Assembly: GCA_000717735.1 (NCBI GenBank)
Contig: JOBE01000013.1
Coordinates: 62,001-126,000 of the forward strand
Length of the DNA stretch: 64,000 nucleotides
Direction: 5' to 3'
Source: Streptomyces griseoluteus
GTDB lineage: Bacteria > Actinomycetota > Actinomycetes > Streptomycetales > Streptomycetaceae
Shown here: positions 19,091 through 27,956 of the stretch, piece by piece
Position numbering within the stretch: position 1 is the first letter of the stretch
How the letters are laid out: the number at the start of each line of letters is the position of its first letter
Program-made: the position numbers and the translations under genes
Notes under the pieces: model-generated
Database searches by the model: none
Seen by the model: the letters and a program-made list of their open reading frames with translations, nothing else
What the model was told of the DNA's origin: nothing

Positions 19091-19798
19091 TCAGTGGGTG
19101 CGGCCGATGCGCCACCACCTCCTGCGGTCCGCCGGATCCGCCGACCCCTCGGCCCAGAACTCCATGAGATCGCCCGGCGCGAGCCCGAGGGCGTGCTCGA
19201 TCTCGCCGGGGGTCAGCCCGCGCAGGGAGTCCGAGAGCGACCTGGTCAGGTCGTACCAGTAGCCGCGCAGCGTCGACTCGCTCACGAACAGCTCCCGCGC
19301 CACCTGGGCGTAGCTCAGCCCGCGGGCGCGGCCGTACAGGATCTGGCGCTGGCGCTCGCTCAGCACGGTGATGCAGTCGCGCCGTACGAGCACTTCGAGG
19401 ATGCCGACGACCGCCTGCGGCACGACGGTGCCGCCCGCGGCGACCTCACGGAACAGCTCCTCGGTCCGGTCGCGCGGCAGCGCCTTGGAGACGACGCCGC
19501 TCGCACCCGCCGCGACGCAGGCCGCGAGCACGAACCGGCGCTCCTCCTGGCTGTAGACGCAGACGCGGTAGCCGCGGCCGGTCAGCGCGCGAAGGGCGGC
19601 GATGCCCTGGCGGACGTCGGGCTGCCGTTCGAGGTTGGCCAGGTGCAGGTCGAGCACGACGAGGTCCACGGCGGGGCCGAGCCGCTCCAGCTCCTCGACC
19701 GTGGCGACGGCGGCGACGACGTCGAGACCGGGCATGAGCAGGCCGATCGACTCGCGGATCAACGAGGCGTCGTCGACGACCGCCACGACGGGCCTCAT
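19091..19798 (-). CDS. NarL/LuxR-family response regulator
   Basis: 235 residues. The receiver domain (about 1-125) has the acidic pair VVDDAS and the phospho-acceptor in LVVLDLHL; the switch Lys is in VVSKALPRD. The C-terminal LuxR helix-turn-helix reads LSERQRQILYGRARGLSYAQ. The ATG overlaps the stop of the histidine kinase (19795-19798), so the two form one two-component system. No target box was found beside it. Confidence 0.9.
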   Translation of the reverse strand: MRPVVAVVDDASLIRESIGLLMPGLDVVAAVATVEELERLGPAVDLVVLDLHLANLERQPDVRQGIAALRALTGRGYRVCVYSQEERRFVLAACVAAGASGVVSKALPRDRTEELFREVAAGGTVVPQAVVGILEVLVRRDCITVLSERQRQILYGRARGLSYAQVARELFVSESTLRGYWYDLTRSLSDSLRGLTPGEIEHALGLAPGDLMEFWAEGSADPADRRRWWRIGRTH

Positions 19799-21099
19799 GA
19801 GGCGTCCGAGAAGGCGGGGTCCGGAAAGGCGGGGCCCGGAGAGGCGGCCTCCGAGAAGGCGGCGGACACGGTGGAGGTCCGGGGATCCCCCGGGCCGGCT
19901 CCGGTTCCCGGGCTCGGCGGGCGCGACCGTACCGTCACGGTCGTCCCCTCGCCCACGGCGGACACGATGGCGACGCCGAGGCCCCGTCTGCGGAGTTCGC
20001 CGACGACCACCTCGCGCAGCCCGACCCCGGCGGTCACCGACGCGGGATCAAAGCCGATCCCGTCGTCGTGGACGGTCAGCGTCCAGCCCCCGCGCTCGCC
20101 CTCCCCCTCGTCGAGGTGGACGACGACCTCGCGCGCGCGGGCGTGCACGCGGACGTTCAGGAGGAGGCTCCCGAGGGCGCGCTCCAGCGCCTCCGCCTGC
20201 GCGGCGGGGATCCGCAGGCCGGTGCCGAGGTCGAGGGAGGCGACGACGTCGAGGTCGGCGAAACGGTCGCACACGCGCTTGACCATCGGGACGAGCCCGA
20301 CCGAGGGACCTTCGGCGTCGGCGCCGTACGCGTCCCTGCCCCGCAGATACGAGCGCATCCGCCGCAGCTCCACCTCGGCCTGGCCGACGAGCCGGGCACG
20401 CGCGTCGTCGTCGCCCTGCTCGGTCAGCAGGCGCATGACGGCGATGCCGTTGTGCATCATCACCTGGGCCCGCCGTTCCTCCTCGCGCCTGGCCAGTTCG
20501 GCGGCACGCGCGCGTGAGGCGTCGGCGTCGCGCGCGATGCGGCGGGTGTACCCGAAGAACATGCGGGCGACCAACGCGTACACCACATAGGTCAGGACGT
20601 TGCCGACGGCGGTCGACGTCATCTCGCTCCCGACGTCGCCGCCGAGGTAGACCACGTAGCAGACGGAGACCGCGAGCAGGCTGGCCGCCCAGACGGCGAC
20701 GACGCGCACACCGCCGGCGGTGATGATCACGGACAGCGCGTACCCCGGCTGGAACGCGGTCCAGGTCCCGAAGCGGTCCCGGGGCGCGAGCACCAGGGGG
20801 CCCAGGACGAGGAGGGTGCAGGCCAGCCCGAAGTCGAGCACGGACACGACGGTGCCCGGCGGCCGGCGGCGCACGAGCGTCACGACGCTCACCGCGACGG
20901 CCGCGAGGGCGGCGGCGCCCCAGCACGCGAGGTAGCCGGCCTCGTGCGGCGACCGCGCCGCCCCGAGCTGCACGGCGGGCACCATCTGCGCGACGGTCCC
21001 GAGCCGGACCCCGGCGGTGAAGTACGAGAAGGCCCGCTCGACGCCGGCCCTGGTCGTGGGCAGCTCCGCGACCCGCCACAGCCCGCTGCGACTCCTCAT
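19795..21099 (-). CDS. Sensor histidine kinase (HisKA_3-like)
   Basis: 434 residues from ATG 21099 (MRSRSGLWRVAELP, GGAGG box 5 bases upstream); the frame continues 32 codons further without a good start. About six membrane helices in residues 45-200, then a dimerisation region with the likely phospho-His in QVMMHNGIAVMRLL and a HATPase_c domain (LGSLLLNVRVHA, HDDGIGFDP, GVGLREVVVGELRRRG). The H-box is MHNG rather than the usual LHD. The C-terminus ends in a short Pro/Ala/Ser repeat (GPAFPDPAFSDAS). Signal unknown. Confidence 0.88.
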   Translation of the reverse strand: MRSRSGLWRVAELPTTRAGVERAFSYFTAGVRLGTVAQMVPAVQLGAARSPHEAGYLACWGAAALAAVAVSVVTLVRRRPPGTVVSVLDFGLACTLLVLGPLVLAPRDRFGTWTAFQPGYALSVIITAGGVRVVAVWAASLLAVSVCYVVYLGGDVGSEMTSTAVGNVLTYVVYALVARMFFGYTRRIARDADASRARAAELARREEERRAQVMMHNGIAVMRLLTEQGDDDARARLVGQAEVELRRMRSYLRGRDAYGADAEGPSVGLVPMVKRVCDRFADLDVVASLDLGTGLRIPAAQAEALERALGSLLLNVRVHARAREVVVHLDEGEGERGGWTLTVHDDGIGFDPASVTAGVGLREVVVGELRRRGLGVAIVSAVGEGTTVTVRSRPPSPGTGAGPGDPRTSTVSAAFSEAASPGPAFPDPAFSDAS

Positions 21100-21162
21100 C
21101 GTCCTCCTCGGCTCCGGACAGCCTTCTGGCACGCACGATGAAGATAGTTGAGCGGCATGACG

Positions 21163-21195
21163 ATGGGCAGGGCCTCCGAAAGAGGCCTTGCCCAT
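21163..21195. terminator. Stem-loop, terminator-like
   Basis: Arms 21163-21176 and 21182-21195 pair with one mismatch around a cgaaa loop. Confidence 0.5.
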
Positions 21196-21360
21196 GGGGA
21201 GTTCCAGCAGGGGGACGGGTCAGACGAGCTGACCGGACCGACGTGTCTCGACGGGCGGAGTGTCCGGGCAGGGTCTTCGAGCGGGCTGTACGAGCGAGAT
21301 GTACGGACGGGCTGTTCCGGAAGATCACGAGCCCGCTCATTCCATCGGGCCGCCCCGCCA

Positions 21361-21424
21361 CCGGCAACCCGACGAATGCGCGGAATCGGGGGGATCCAAC
21401 TCCGCGCTTTCGTTGGGTTGCCGG
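21361..21424. repeat. 24-bp inverted repeat with 16-base loop
   Basis: Arms 21361-21384 and 21401-21424 match at 22 of 24 positions, starting ccggcaaccc and ending gggttgccgg. It is far larger than the terminators elsewhere in the window and lies about 70 bases upstream of the Tat/peptidoglycan-binding pseudogene. Role unknown. Confidence 0.8.
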
Positions 21425-21495
21425 CGTGCCGGCCGTGGGGTGGTCTTGACCGGTCCGTGGTTTCGGCCGGCGATACAGGGATTCCAGGAGGTCAG

Positions 21496-21890
21496 GTGCC
21501 CGAGTGGCCCGAGTGGGTTGATGGCGAAGGACGGGGGGTGTCCCGGCGGTCCGTCCTGGGAGCGGGCGCGCACGGCACGGCCTCGGCGGCGAGCGCACCC
21601 GGGGGCTCCACCGCGGACGACCAGCGGGTCCTGCGGACGCTCGCCCAGCGCGGCGGCTGCACGGGACCGGTCGAGGGCGCGGTCGACGTCAACGGCTGGC
21701 AGGCGTGCAGCTCGCGGACCGCGGCTACGGCTCGACGGGCCCGGCGGACGGCGTACTCGGCTCGTACGGCCGGGCCGGCAGCCAGGGCTGCCCGCGCGGC
21801 TCGGGCCACTCGGGCCTGAGCGGCAGAGTGCCCGACACGCACGCGTATCGGGCACTGGGCAATCTGGTCAGCTGCGGAGGGCGGTCGGGT
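21496..21890 (+). pseudogene. Frameshifted Tat-exported peptidoglycan-binding-repeat protein
   Basis: A GTG at 21496 with an AGGAGG box opens a frame containing a twin-arginine-like signal (SRRSVLGAGAHGTASAASA) and then a first repeat, LRTLAQRGGCTGPVEGAVDVNGWQA. At about 21705 the reading frame changes, and the next repeats continue in another frame: LADRGYGSTGPADGVLGSYG and GHSGLSGRVPDTHAYRALGNL. The unit GG-x-TGPxDGVxGxxTxxAL is that of peptidoglycan-binding-like repeats in secreted Streptomyces proteins. The catalytic part, if any, is gone. Confidence 0.7.
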
Positions 21891-21924
21891 CGCCGGCTCC
21901 TCGGCGCCTCCGCTCCTGAACCAC

Positions 21925-22422
21925 TCAGGCGTCGAGGACCTGACCCTCACGCTTCACGACGGGCGGCAAGACCGACCAGGGGAAGTTGATCCACTCGTCG
22001 GTCTTCTTCCACACGTACTCGCACTTCACGAGGGAGTGCGACTTCTCGTAGATGACGGCCGAACGGACCTCGGCGACGTGGTCGACGCAGAAGTCGTGGA
22101 CGAGCTTGAGCGTCTTGCCGGTGTCGGCGACGTCGTCCGTGATCAGGACCTTCTTGTCGGAGAAGTCGATCGCGTCGGGCACGGGCGCCAGCATGACCGG
22201 CATCTCCAGGGTGGTCCCGACGCCGGTGTAGAACTCCACGTTCACGAGGTGGATGTTCTTGCAGTCGAGCGCGTAGGCCAGGCCGCCGGCGACGAAGACA
22301 CCGCCACGGGCGATGGAGAGCACGATGTCGGGCTCGTAACCGTCGTCGGCGATGGTCTGCGCCAGCTCACGGACGGCCGTGCCGAAGCCCTCGTACGTCA
22401 GGTTCTCGCGTACTTCACTCAT
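21925..22422 (-). CDS. Phosphoribosyltransferase (purine PRT-like)
   Basis: 165-residue type I phosphoribosyltransferase with the PRPP-binding motif VLITDDVADTGKTL and the N-terminal loop SIARGGVFVAGGLA. This resembles hypoxanthine/xanthine-guanine type enzymes of actinobacteria, which salvage bases with PRPP. ATG 22422 lies 13 bases after the dcd stop on the same strand, so the two nucleotide-metabolism genes likely form an operon. Base specificity is not visible. Confidence 0.92.
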   Translation of the reverse strand: MSEVRENLTYEGFGTAVRELAQTIADDGYEPDIVLSIARGGVFVAGGLAYALDCKNIHLVNVEFYTGVGTTLEMPVMLAPVPDAIDFSDKKVLITDDVADTGKTLKLVHDFCVDHVAEVRSAVIYEKSHSLVKCEYVWKKTDEWINFPWSVLPPVVKREGQVLDA

Positions 22423-22435
22423 GCCTGCGACCGCC

Positions 22436-23011
22436 TCACACCTGGGTCCGATGGAAGTTCATGAACGAGCGGGAGGCCGTCGGCCCCCGCTGCCCCTGGT
22501 ACCGGGAGCCGTACCGCTCGCTCCCGTAGGGGAACTCGGCGGGCGAGCTCAGCCGGAACATGCACAGCTGGCCGATCTTCATCCCCGGCCAGAGCTTGAT
22601 CGGCAGGGTGGCGAGGTTCGACAGCTCCAGGGTCACGTGCCCGGAGAACCCGGGGTCGATGAACCCGGCGGTCGAGTGCGTGACCAGCCCGAGCCGCCCC
22701 AGAGAGCTCTTCCCCTCGAGGCGCGACGCGATGTCGTCCGGAAGGGTGATGACCTCGTAGGTGGAGGCGAGCACGAACTCGCCGGGGTGCAGGATGAACG
22801 CCTCGTCGCCCTCGGGCTCGACCTCACGGGTCAGGTCGAGCTGCTCGACGGCGGGGTCGATGTGTGGGTGGCGGTGGTTCTCGAACACCCGGAAGAAGCG
22901 GTCAAGCCTCACGTCGATGCTCGAGGGCTGCACCATGGATTCGTCGTACGGGTCGATGCGCACCCGTCCGGCGTCGATCTCGGCCCGGATGTCCTTGTCT
23001 GAGAGAAGCAC
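22436..23011 (-). CDS. dcd: dCTP deaminase
   Basis: 191 residues, converting dCTP to dUTP for thymidylate synthesis. It has the family blocks [67 protein letters not shown] (with the catalytic Glu in FSGHVTLE) and [11 protein letters not shown] at 23011 with a G-rich box gives the standard length; longer frames upstream have no homology. First gene of a likely operon with the phosphoribosyltransferase. Confidence 0.97.
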   Translation of the reverse strand: MLLSDKDIRAEIDAGRVRIDPYDESMVQPSSIDVRLDRFFRVFENHRHPHIDPAVEQLDLTREVEPEGDEAFILHPGEFVLASTYEVITLPDDIASRLEGKSSLGRLGLVTHSTAGFIDPGFSGHVTLELSNLATLPIKLWPGMKIGQLCMFRLSSPAEFPYGSERYGSRYQGQRGPTASRSFMNFHRTQV

Positions 23012-23081
23012 GCCCCCACGATACGCAGAGGGCGCGGACCTGCCCCAATCGGCAGCCGCCCGCGCCCCGGCCCCGCACGCC

Positions 23082-23255
23082 TCAGCGCCGCACGGCCTCC
23101 ACCGGCACCGCGTGCCGCAGCCGCGCACACCGCGGACACCGGATGAGCCGCCCTGGCCCGATCCGCCCGGCCCCGAGCTGCTGAAGCGGGAACGACGCGG
23201 TACTGAACACATGCCCCTCGGCACAACGGACGACGGTGCGCTCCATCGGACCCAT
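23082..23255 (-). CDS. Small conserved zinc-ribbon-like protein, 57 aa
   Basis: Starts [19 protein letters not shown] at ATG 23255, which has an AAGGGA box six bases upstream (an internal ATG at 23246 is possible). Two Cys/His pairs, CAEGH and CPRC, suggest a small zinc ribbon. It resembles small proteins common in Streptomyces. Function unknown. Confidence 0.7.
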   Translation of the reverse strand: MGPMERTVVRCAEGHVFSTASFPLQQLGAGRIGPGRLIRCPRCARLRHAVPVEAVRR

Positions 23256-23417
23256 CAAGTCCCTTCCCCTACACATGTGGTGGACGAGCAGCCACATTAG
23301 GGGATGAAGGGGACACCCTCCAGACGGCACTCCGCACACGGAGAAGCGTGAGCTTCGCCTCAAGTGGCACATGGGGTACAGTGTGCAACGATGCGGCACA
23401 GGTCATACGGCCGCTGT

Positions 23418-23488
23418 GCGGATGTAGTTTAATGGTAGAACATGAGCTTCCCAAGCTTATAGCGCGGGTTCGATTCCCGTCATCCGCT
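23418..23488 (+). tRNA. tRNA-Gly (anticodon CCC)
   Basis: A 71-nt cloverleaf: acceptor gcggatg (23418-23424) pairs with catccgc (23481-23487), the anticodon loop ttcccaa has CCC at 23450-23452, and the T-arm is gcgggttcgattcccgt. No encoded CCA. Its 3' end is the attachment site of the island to the right. Confidence 0.97.
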
Positions 23489-23489
23489 C
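23466..23489 (+). repeat. attL-like site: 3' end of tRNA-Gly
   Basis: A 24-bp sequence covering the T-arm and acceptor 3' strand, identical to 30561-30584. It marks the left junction of the putative island. Confidence 0.8.
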
Positions 23490-23494
23490 TTGAG

Positions 23495-23525
23495 AGAAGG
23501 CCCAGGTCAGCGACCTGGGCCTTCT
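23495..23525. terminator. Terminator of the tRNA transcript
   Basis: Perfect inverted repeat (23495-23508 with 23512-23525) followed by a T-rich run. It lies on the island side of the tRNA end. Confidence 0.85.
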
Positions 23526-24022
23526 TTGTTGTCTAGGCCTGTCAGGCTTCGCCGTGCCCTCCGTGTGCCCCGACTTGCAGGAATGCCCGCTCGGAGGGGG
23601 CCTTTGGCGCACCACTTGCGCCACATGACTGCTCGAATACGCCCGTTCGCAGCCCCGAACGAAGCCCCTCAACCGCCCCGCTCGGGCGGCCAAGTCGGCG
23701 ACAGCGCGACATCCTCCTGCGCCTCCGAGTGCCACCGAAGGCGCTCCCTGTGGTCTACCCGATCAAGTGGCCGGCCTGGCAGAGTCAGCAGAGACCACTC
23801 AGCCCTCGACATGGCCACGTAGGCCATTCACCACAAGCGGGGCCTCGCCCAATCCGGCTGCGCCCTGTGAACGCCGACAGTCCCCAACCCGACTCCGCGG
23901 GGCCGGTTCGCACCGAGAAAGCCACGCCCCATCACCCCGCCCTCACATGTGACGTGCCGCCCGGCCACCCGCACGGATGCTCCGCGCGTGCCGTGGGCCT
24001 GCTGTCGCTCGACGATGGGGGG
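23526..24022. other. About 500 bases without a recognisable gene
   Basis: This is where an integrase would be expected next to attL. I find only short frames without homology, including one antisense to the tRNA. It may be a decayed integrase region, but I cannot show this. Confidence 0.5.
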
Positions 24023-24502
24023 ATGGATGTCACCGAGGTGCTGTTGCCCGGCGTGGGTCTGCGTTACGAGTTCACCAGCCATCGGGGTGAGCGGGTGGGC
24101 GTGGTGGCCCGGCGCACAGGCGATTTCGAGCTGGTCGTCTACGGCGCGGTGGACCCGGACGAGGGCCGGTCGGTGCTCCAGCTCGACAGTGAGGAGGCCG
24201 ACACGCTCGCGGAGATCCTGGGTGCCCCCCGGATCGCGGAGCGGTTCGCGGATCTGACCAAGGAGGTGCCGGGCCTGGTGGCCGGGCAGGTCGAGGTGCA
24301 GGCGGGCAGTGCGTATGACGGCCAGCCTCTGGGTGCGACGCGGGCGCGAAGCCATACAGGGGCGTCGATCGTCGCGGTGGTACGGGGCGAGGAGGTGATC
24401 GCCTCGCCCACTCCGCAGGAGGTGCTCCTGGGCGGGGATGTTCTCGTGGTGATCGGAACCCACGAGGGCATCGCGGGCGTGGAACAGATCATCCGGGGCT
24501 GA
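24023..24502 (+). CDS. Antiporter regulatory subunit with TrkA-C (RCK_C) domain, module 1
   Basis: 159 residues from ATG 24023 (MDVTEVLLPGVGLRYEF); an in-frame GTG slightly upstream is also possible because the ribosome site is weak. The N-terminal half is a small beta domain seen in KhtT-like proteins; the C-terminal half (about 85-158) is an RCK_C ligand-binding domain ending GGDVLVVIGTHEGIAGVEQII. Such cytosolic subunits gate CPA2 K+/H+ antiporters. The membrane partner starts 5 bases downstream at 24508. Confidence 0.88.
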   Translation: MDVTEVLLPGVGLRYEFTSHRGERVGVVARRTGDFELVVYGAVDPDEGRSVLQLDSEEADTLAEILGAPRIAERFADLTKEVPGLVAGQVEVQAGSAYDGQPLGATRARSHTGASIVAVVRGEEVIASPTPQEVLLGGDVLVVIGTHEGIAGVEQIIRG

Positions 24503-24507
24503 GCGGC

Positions 24508-25683
24508 GTGCGTACGCCGGTCGCGCTGCTGCTGGAACTGGGCGTGATCCTCGCTGCCCTGAGCGTGCTCGGGACGCTGGCTCGGCGATTCACCCTGTCG
24601 CCCATCCCCCTGTACCTGCTGACCGGGCTCGCGGTGGGCGAGGGAGGCATCGCTCCCGTCCCTGCCGCTGGCGAGTTCGTCGAGACGGGCGCGGCCATCG
24701 GCGTGATCCTGCTGCTTCTGGTGCTCGGTCTGGAGTTCTCGCTGCCCGAGTTCGCGGTCAGCATGCGGCGGCACGTGCCGTCCGCGCTGCTCGACGTGGT
24801 GCTGAACGCCACCCCCGGCGCGGCGGCCGGCTGGCTGCTCGGTATGGATGGCATCGGCGTCCTGGCGCTGGCCGGGGCCACTTACATCTCCTCCTCCGGA
24901 ATCGTCGCCCGCCTGCTGTCCGATCTGCGCCGCTTGGGCAACCGGGAAACGCCCTCGGTCCTGTCGGTGCTGGTCATCGAGGACTGCGCCATGGCCCTCT
25001 ACCTTCCGGTACTCGCCGTCCTGGCGTCCGGAGGCGTGTGGTGGCAAGCGATCCTGGGCGTCCTGGCGGCGGTCGGCGCGGTGCTGGCCGCGTTCACCCT
25101 CTCCTACCGGTGGGGGCACCATCTCGGCCGGCTCGTCGCCCACCCCGATGCCGAACAGCTGCTGCTGAGGGTCCTCGGCCTCACTCTGATCGTCGCCGCG
25201 CTGACCGAGCTCGTCCACGCCTCGGCCGCCGTCGGCGCCTTCCTCGTCGGACTCACCCTCACGGGCGAGACCGCGACCCGCACCCGTGCCGTGCTCAGCC
25301 CCCTGCGGGACCTGTTCGCCGCGGTGTTCTTCCTGGCCATCGGCCTGTCCGTCGACCCCGCCGACCTGGTGCCCGTACTGCCCGCCGCGCTCGCGCTGGC
25401 CGCCGTCACCCTGGTCACCAAGGTCCTCACCGGCCGGTACGCCGCCTCCCGCGACGGGGTCGGCCGACGAGGGAAGTGGCGCGCGGGGACAGCCCTGATC
25501 GCCCGCGGCGAGTTCTCCCTCATCATCGTGGGCCTCGCCGGAACCCTGCACGACACCCTCGGTCCGCTGGTGACCGCCTACGTCTTCATCCTCGCCATCG
25601 CCGGCCCCCTCCTCACCCGCCTGGCCCCCTCCAGGCCCGGTCCGGGAGCCGACGCTCAAGAGGGCGGGGCGCTCGCGTCTTGA
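24508..25683 (+). CDS. CPA2-family cation:proton antiporter, module 1
   Basis: 391-residue membrane protein with about 12 helices of the Kef/KhtU type. Family marks include LSPIPLYLLTGLAVGEGG, LLLLVLGLEFSLPEF, the YISSSGIVARLL discontinuous-helix region and FFLAIGLSVDPADLVPVL. It lacks the RCK_N tail of KefB/C; regulation comes from the separate subunit encoded just upstream. GTG start at 24508. It overlaps the convergent small membrane gene by 28 bases. Probable role: K+ or Na+ export against H+, in pH or osmotic homeostasis. Confidence 0.92.
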   Translation: MRTPVALLLELGVILAALSVLGTLARRFTLSPIPLYLLTGLAVGEGGIAPVPAAGEFVETGAAIGVILLLLVLGLEFSLPEFAVSMRRHVPSALLDVVLNATPGAAAGWLLGMDGIGVLALAGATYISSSGIVARLLSDLRRLGNRETPSVLSVLVIEDCAMALYLPVLAVLASGGVWWQAILGVLAAVGAVLAAFTLSYRWGHHLGRLVAHPDAEQLLLRVLGLTLIVAALTELVHASAAVGAFLVGLTLTGETATRTRAVLSPLRDLFAAVFFLAIGLSVDPADLVPVLPAALALAAVTLVTKVLTGRYAASRDGVGRRGKWRAGTALIARGEFSLIIVGLAGTLHDTLGPLVTAYVFILAIAGPLLTRLAPSRPGPGADAQEGGALAS

Positions 25684-25964
25684 TGTGAAGGAGGCGTCGG
25701 CTCAGGTGGTGCCTCCGCGTCCCCGGGTCGCGATCCGCCACGACAGGTAACGAGGCTCGCCGGCCACAGGACGATCAACGCGGTGAGCGTCAGAGCGCTG
25801 GAGACGGGGTCCTTGTCGGTGTCCCGCCTCCATTCCACGTCCCGGAGCATGAGCCGCGGCAAGCTTCCGGCGAAGCCGACGACCCCGCCGAGGTAGACGG
25901 CCAGGGCGGCAAGCACGATCACAGCGTCCCTGCTGGTGATGGCCGCCCGGGTGCTCTCGCTCAT
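25656..25964 (-). CDS. Small membrane protein, 102 aa, of antiporter module 2
   Basis: Two predicted membrane helices (AVIVLAALAVYLGGVVGFAG and ALTLTALIVLWPASLVTC) and a Pro-rich hydrophilic tail. The ATG overlaps the stop of the second antiporter (25961-25964), so it belongs to that operon as third gene. No named family; possibly an accessory subunit. Confidence 0.75.
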   Translation of the reverse strand: MSESTRAAITSRDAVIVLAALAVYLGGVVGFAGSLPRLMLRDVEWRRDTDKDPVSSALTLTALIVLWPASLVTCRGGSRPGDAEAPPEPTPPSHQDASAPPS

Positions 25965-27220
25965 GCCCGTCCGGCGGTGCCGCCCTCCGCGGGTTCCAGC
26001 GACTCCGCCGCCGGTGCCCCGGCCCGTGCTGCCTCGACCGGCGGTGCCTTCCGGCGACGGCCGGTGAGGTAGGTCGCGATCGGTTCGGTGTAGCGGGCGG
26101 TCAACGGGCCGACGATGACGAGCACGAGGACGTACGCGGTGGCCAGCGGTCCCAGGGCGGGCTCGATGCCCGCGGTGACGGCGAGCCCGGCGATGACGAT
26201 GGAGAACTCGCCGCGGGCGACGAGCGTGCCGCCGGCCCGCCAGCGGCCCTTGACGGAGATCCCGGCTCGCCGGGCCGCCCAGTAGCCGGTGGCGATCTTC
26301 GTGGCGGCCGTGACCGCGGCCAGCGCCAGCGCGGGAAGGATCACGGGCGGGATGCTCGCGGGGTCGGTGTGCAGACCGAAGAAGACGAAGAACACCGCCG
26401 CGAACAGGTCCCGCAGCGGGCTGAGCAGGTTGTGCGCACCCTCGGCGACCTCACCCGAGAGGGCGATGCCCACGAGGAACGCGCCGACGGCGGCGGAGAC
26501 CTGGAGCTGCTGGGCGATGCCCGCCACCAGGAGAGTCAGGCCCAGGACGACGAGGAGGAGCTTCTCGGGGTCGTCGCTGGAGACGAACCGGGATATGACC
26601 CGTCCGAAGCGGACGGCGAGGAAGAGGACCAGCCCCGCGACGCCGAGCGCGATGGCGAGGGTCAGGCTTCCGGCGGCCAGGCTCACCCCGGCCAGCAGGG
26701 CCGTGATGATGGGGAGGTAGACGGCCATGGCGAGGTCTTCGAGGACCAGGATGCTCAGAATGACCGGGGTCTCACGGTTACCGAGCCGGCCCAGGTCGCC
26801 CATCACCTTGGCTATGACGCCGGACGAGGAGATCCAGGTGACGCCCGCCAGTACGACGGCGGCGACCGGCCCCCACCCGAGCAACAGGGCCATCCCGGCA
26901 CCGGGGAGCGCGTTGAGGGTGAAGTCGACCAGGCCGGCCGGGTACTGGGTCTTGAGGTTGGAGACCAGGTCGCTGGCCGTGTACTCCAGGCCCAGCATCA
27001 GCAGGAGCAGGATGACGCCGATCTCGGCGCCGATCGCGACGAACTCCTCACTGGTGCCCAGCGGCAGCAGGCCGCCCTTGCCGAAGGCCAGGCCGGCGAG
27101 GAGGTAGAGGGGTATCGGGGAGAACTGGAAGCGTCCGGCGAACCGGCCCAGCAGCCCCAGGGCGAGGATGATCGCCCCGAACTCGATCAGGAAGACCGCG
27201 GAGGAGTGCATACCGCTCAC
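25961..27220 (-). CDS. CPA2-family cation:proton antiporter, module 2
   Basis: 419 residues, clearly paralogous to the antiporter at 24508-25683 (shared FSPIPLYLLAGLAFGKGG, LLLLMLGLEYTASDL, ISSSGVIAKVMGDLGRLGNRETP, FFVFFGLHTDPASIP). About 12-13 membrane helices and no attached RCK domain. The start ATG overlaps the stop of its upstream regulatory subunit. The antiporter genes of the two modules converge, with the small-membrane-protein gene between them; the regulatory subunits lie at the outer ends. Confidence 0.93.
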   Translation of the reverse strand: MSGMHSSAVFLIEFGAIILALGLLGRFAGRFQFSPIPLYLLAGLAFGKGGLLPLGTSEEFVAIGAEIGVILLLLMLGLEYTASDLVSNLKTQYPAGLVDFTLNALPGAGMALLLGWGPVAAVVLAGVTWISSSGVIAKVMGDLGRLGNRETPVILSILVLEDLAMAVYLPIITALLAGVSLAAGSLTLAIALGVAGLVLFLAVRFGRVISRFVSSDDPEKLLLVVLGLTLLVAGIAQQLQVSAAVGAFLVGIALSGEVAEGAHNLLSPLRDLFAAVFFVFFGLHTDPASIPPVILPALALAAVTAATKIATGYWAARRAGISVKGRWRAGGTLVARGEFSIVIAGLAVTAGIEPALGPLATAYVLVLVIVGPLTARYTEPIATYLTGRRRKAPPVEAARAGAPAAESLEPAEGGTAGRA

Positions 27221-27702
27221 TCCCGGCCGAGGATCGCTGCTGCGGCCTCGACACCCTCACGGGTACCGATCACGATGAGGGTGTCCCCGCCCGCCAGCCT
27301 GAAGTCCGGCGCCGGCGAAGGTATCGCCCCCGCCCGCCTGAGGACGGCGACGATCGACACCCCCGTCTCCGTACGCATCCGCGTCTCGCCCAGCACCCGC
27401 CCGTTCCAGTGCGAGTGCGCGGACAACTCGATCCGCTCGGCCACCAGCCCCAGATCGGTGGTCGAGAGCAGGTTCGGGCTGTGGTGGGCGGGCATCAGCG
27501 CGTCGATCAGCGCTTCCGCCTCGCCCGCGGTCAACTTCGCCGACAGCGCGCACTCGTCCGGATCGTCCCGGCGGTAGGCGTTCAACGTCCGAGTCCCGTC
27601 GCGGTGCGCGATCACCGACAGACGGCGATGCTCGCGGGTGGTGAGGTCGTAGCGGACCCCGATCCCCGGTAGCGGAGTGCTGCTCAGACGTGGGACGGGC
27701 AC
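27217..27702 (-). CDS. Antiporter regulatory subunit with TrkA-C domain, module 2
   Basis: 161 residues from GTG 27702 (PVPRLSSTPLPGIGVRYDL), chosen for its G-rich ribosome box and because it then aligns with the module 1 subunit (LLPGVGLRYEF). A longer open frame to 27864 has no homology. RCK_C domain at about 85-160 ends GGDTLIVIGTREGVEAAAAIL. It is translationally coupled to the antiporter by ATGA overlap. Likely senses a nucleotide or ion and gates the antiporter. Confidence 0.88.
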   Translation of the reverse strand: MPVPRLSSTPLPGIGVRYDLTTREHRRLSVIAHRDGTRTLNAYRRDDPDECALSAKLTAGEAEALIDALMPAHHSPNLLSTTDLGLVAERIELSAHSHWNGRVLGETRMRTETGVSIVAVLRRAGAIPSPAPDFRLAGGDTLIVIGTREGVEAAAAILGRE

Positions 27703-27956
27703 GGGGACCCCCAGATGTGTGCTGTGGCTTCGGCAGGTGAACGGGAACACGGCCTCCGCGCCCCGTGGCCACCTTATCGACACGCAATTCACCTGCATTG
27801 GTGATGGAAAGTGCACTGCGGGCGCCCGGTTCAACGCCTGCCGCCCGAGCGGAGTGGACCGCAAGCGCGAGTGGAGCAGCCGCGAGCACTCCTCCCCGGT
27901 GATGCATCATTTTTGGAGGTCCCCAATGGCGGGGAACCGCGTGGAGGAGGCGCTGC

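Larger units (their letters stand above)
21100..21495. other. Gene-poor stretch with two strong hairpins
   Basis: I see no convincing gene here. It holds a hairpin at 21163-21195 (14-bp arms, loop cgaaa) and a longer inverted repeat at 21361-21424. Open frames crossing it lack starts and homology. Confidence 0.6.

Noticed and set aside
23457..23735. Small minus-strand frame overlapping the tRNA
   Set aside because: Its C-terminus is just the antisense of the tRNA 3' end, a common annotation artefact.
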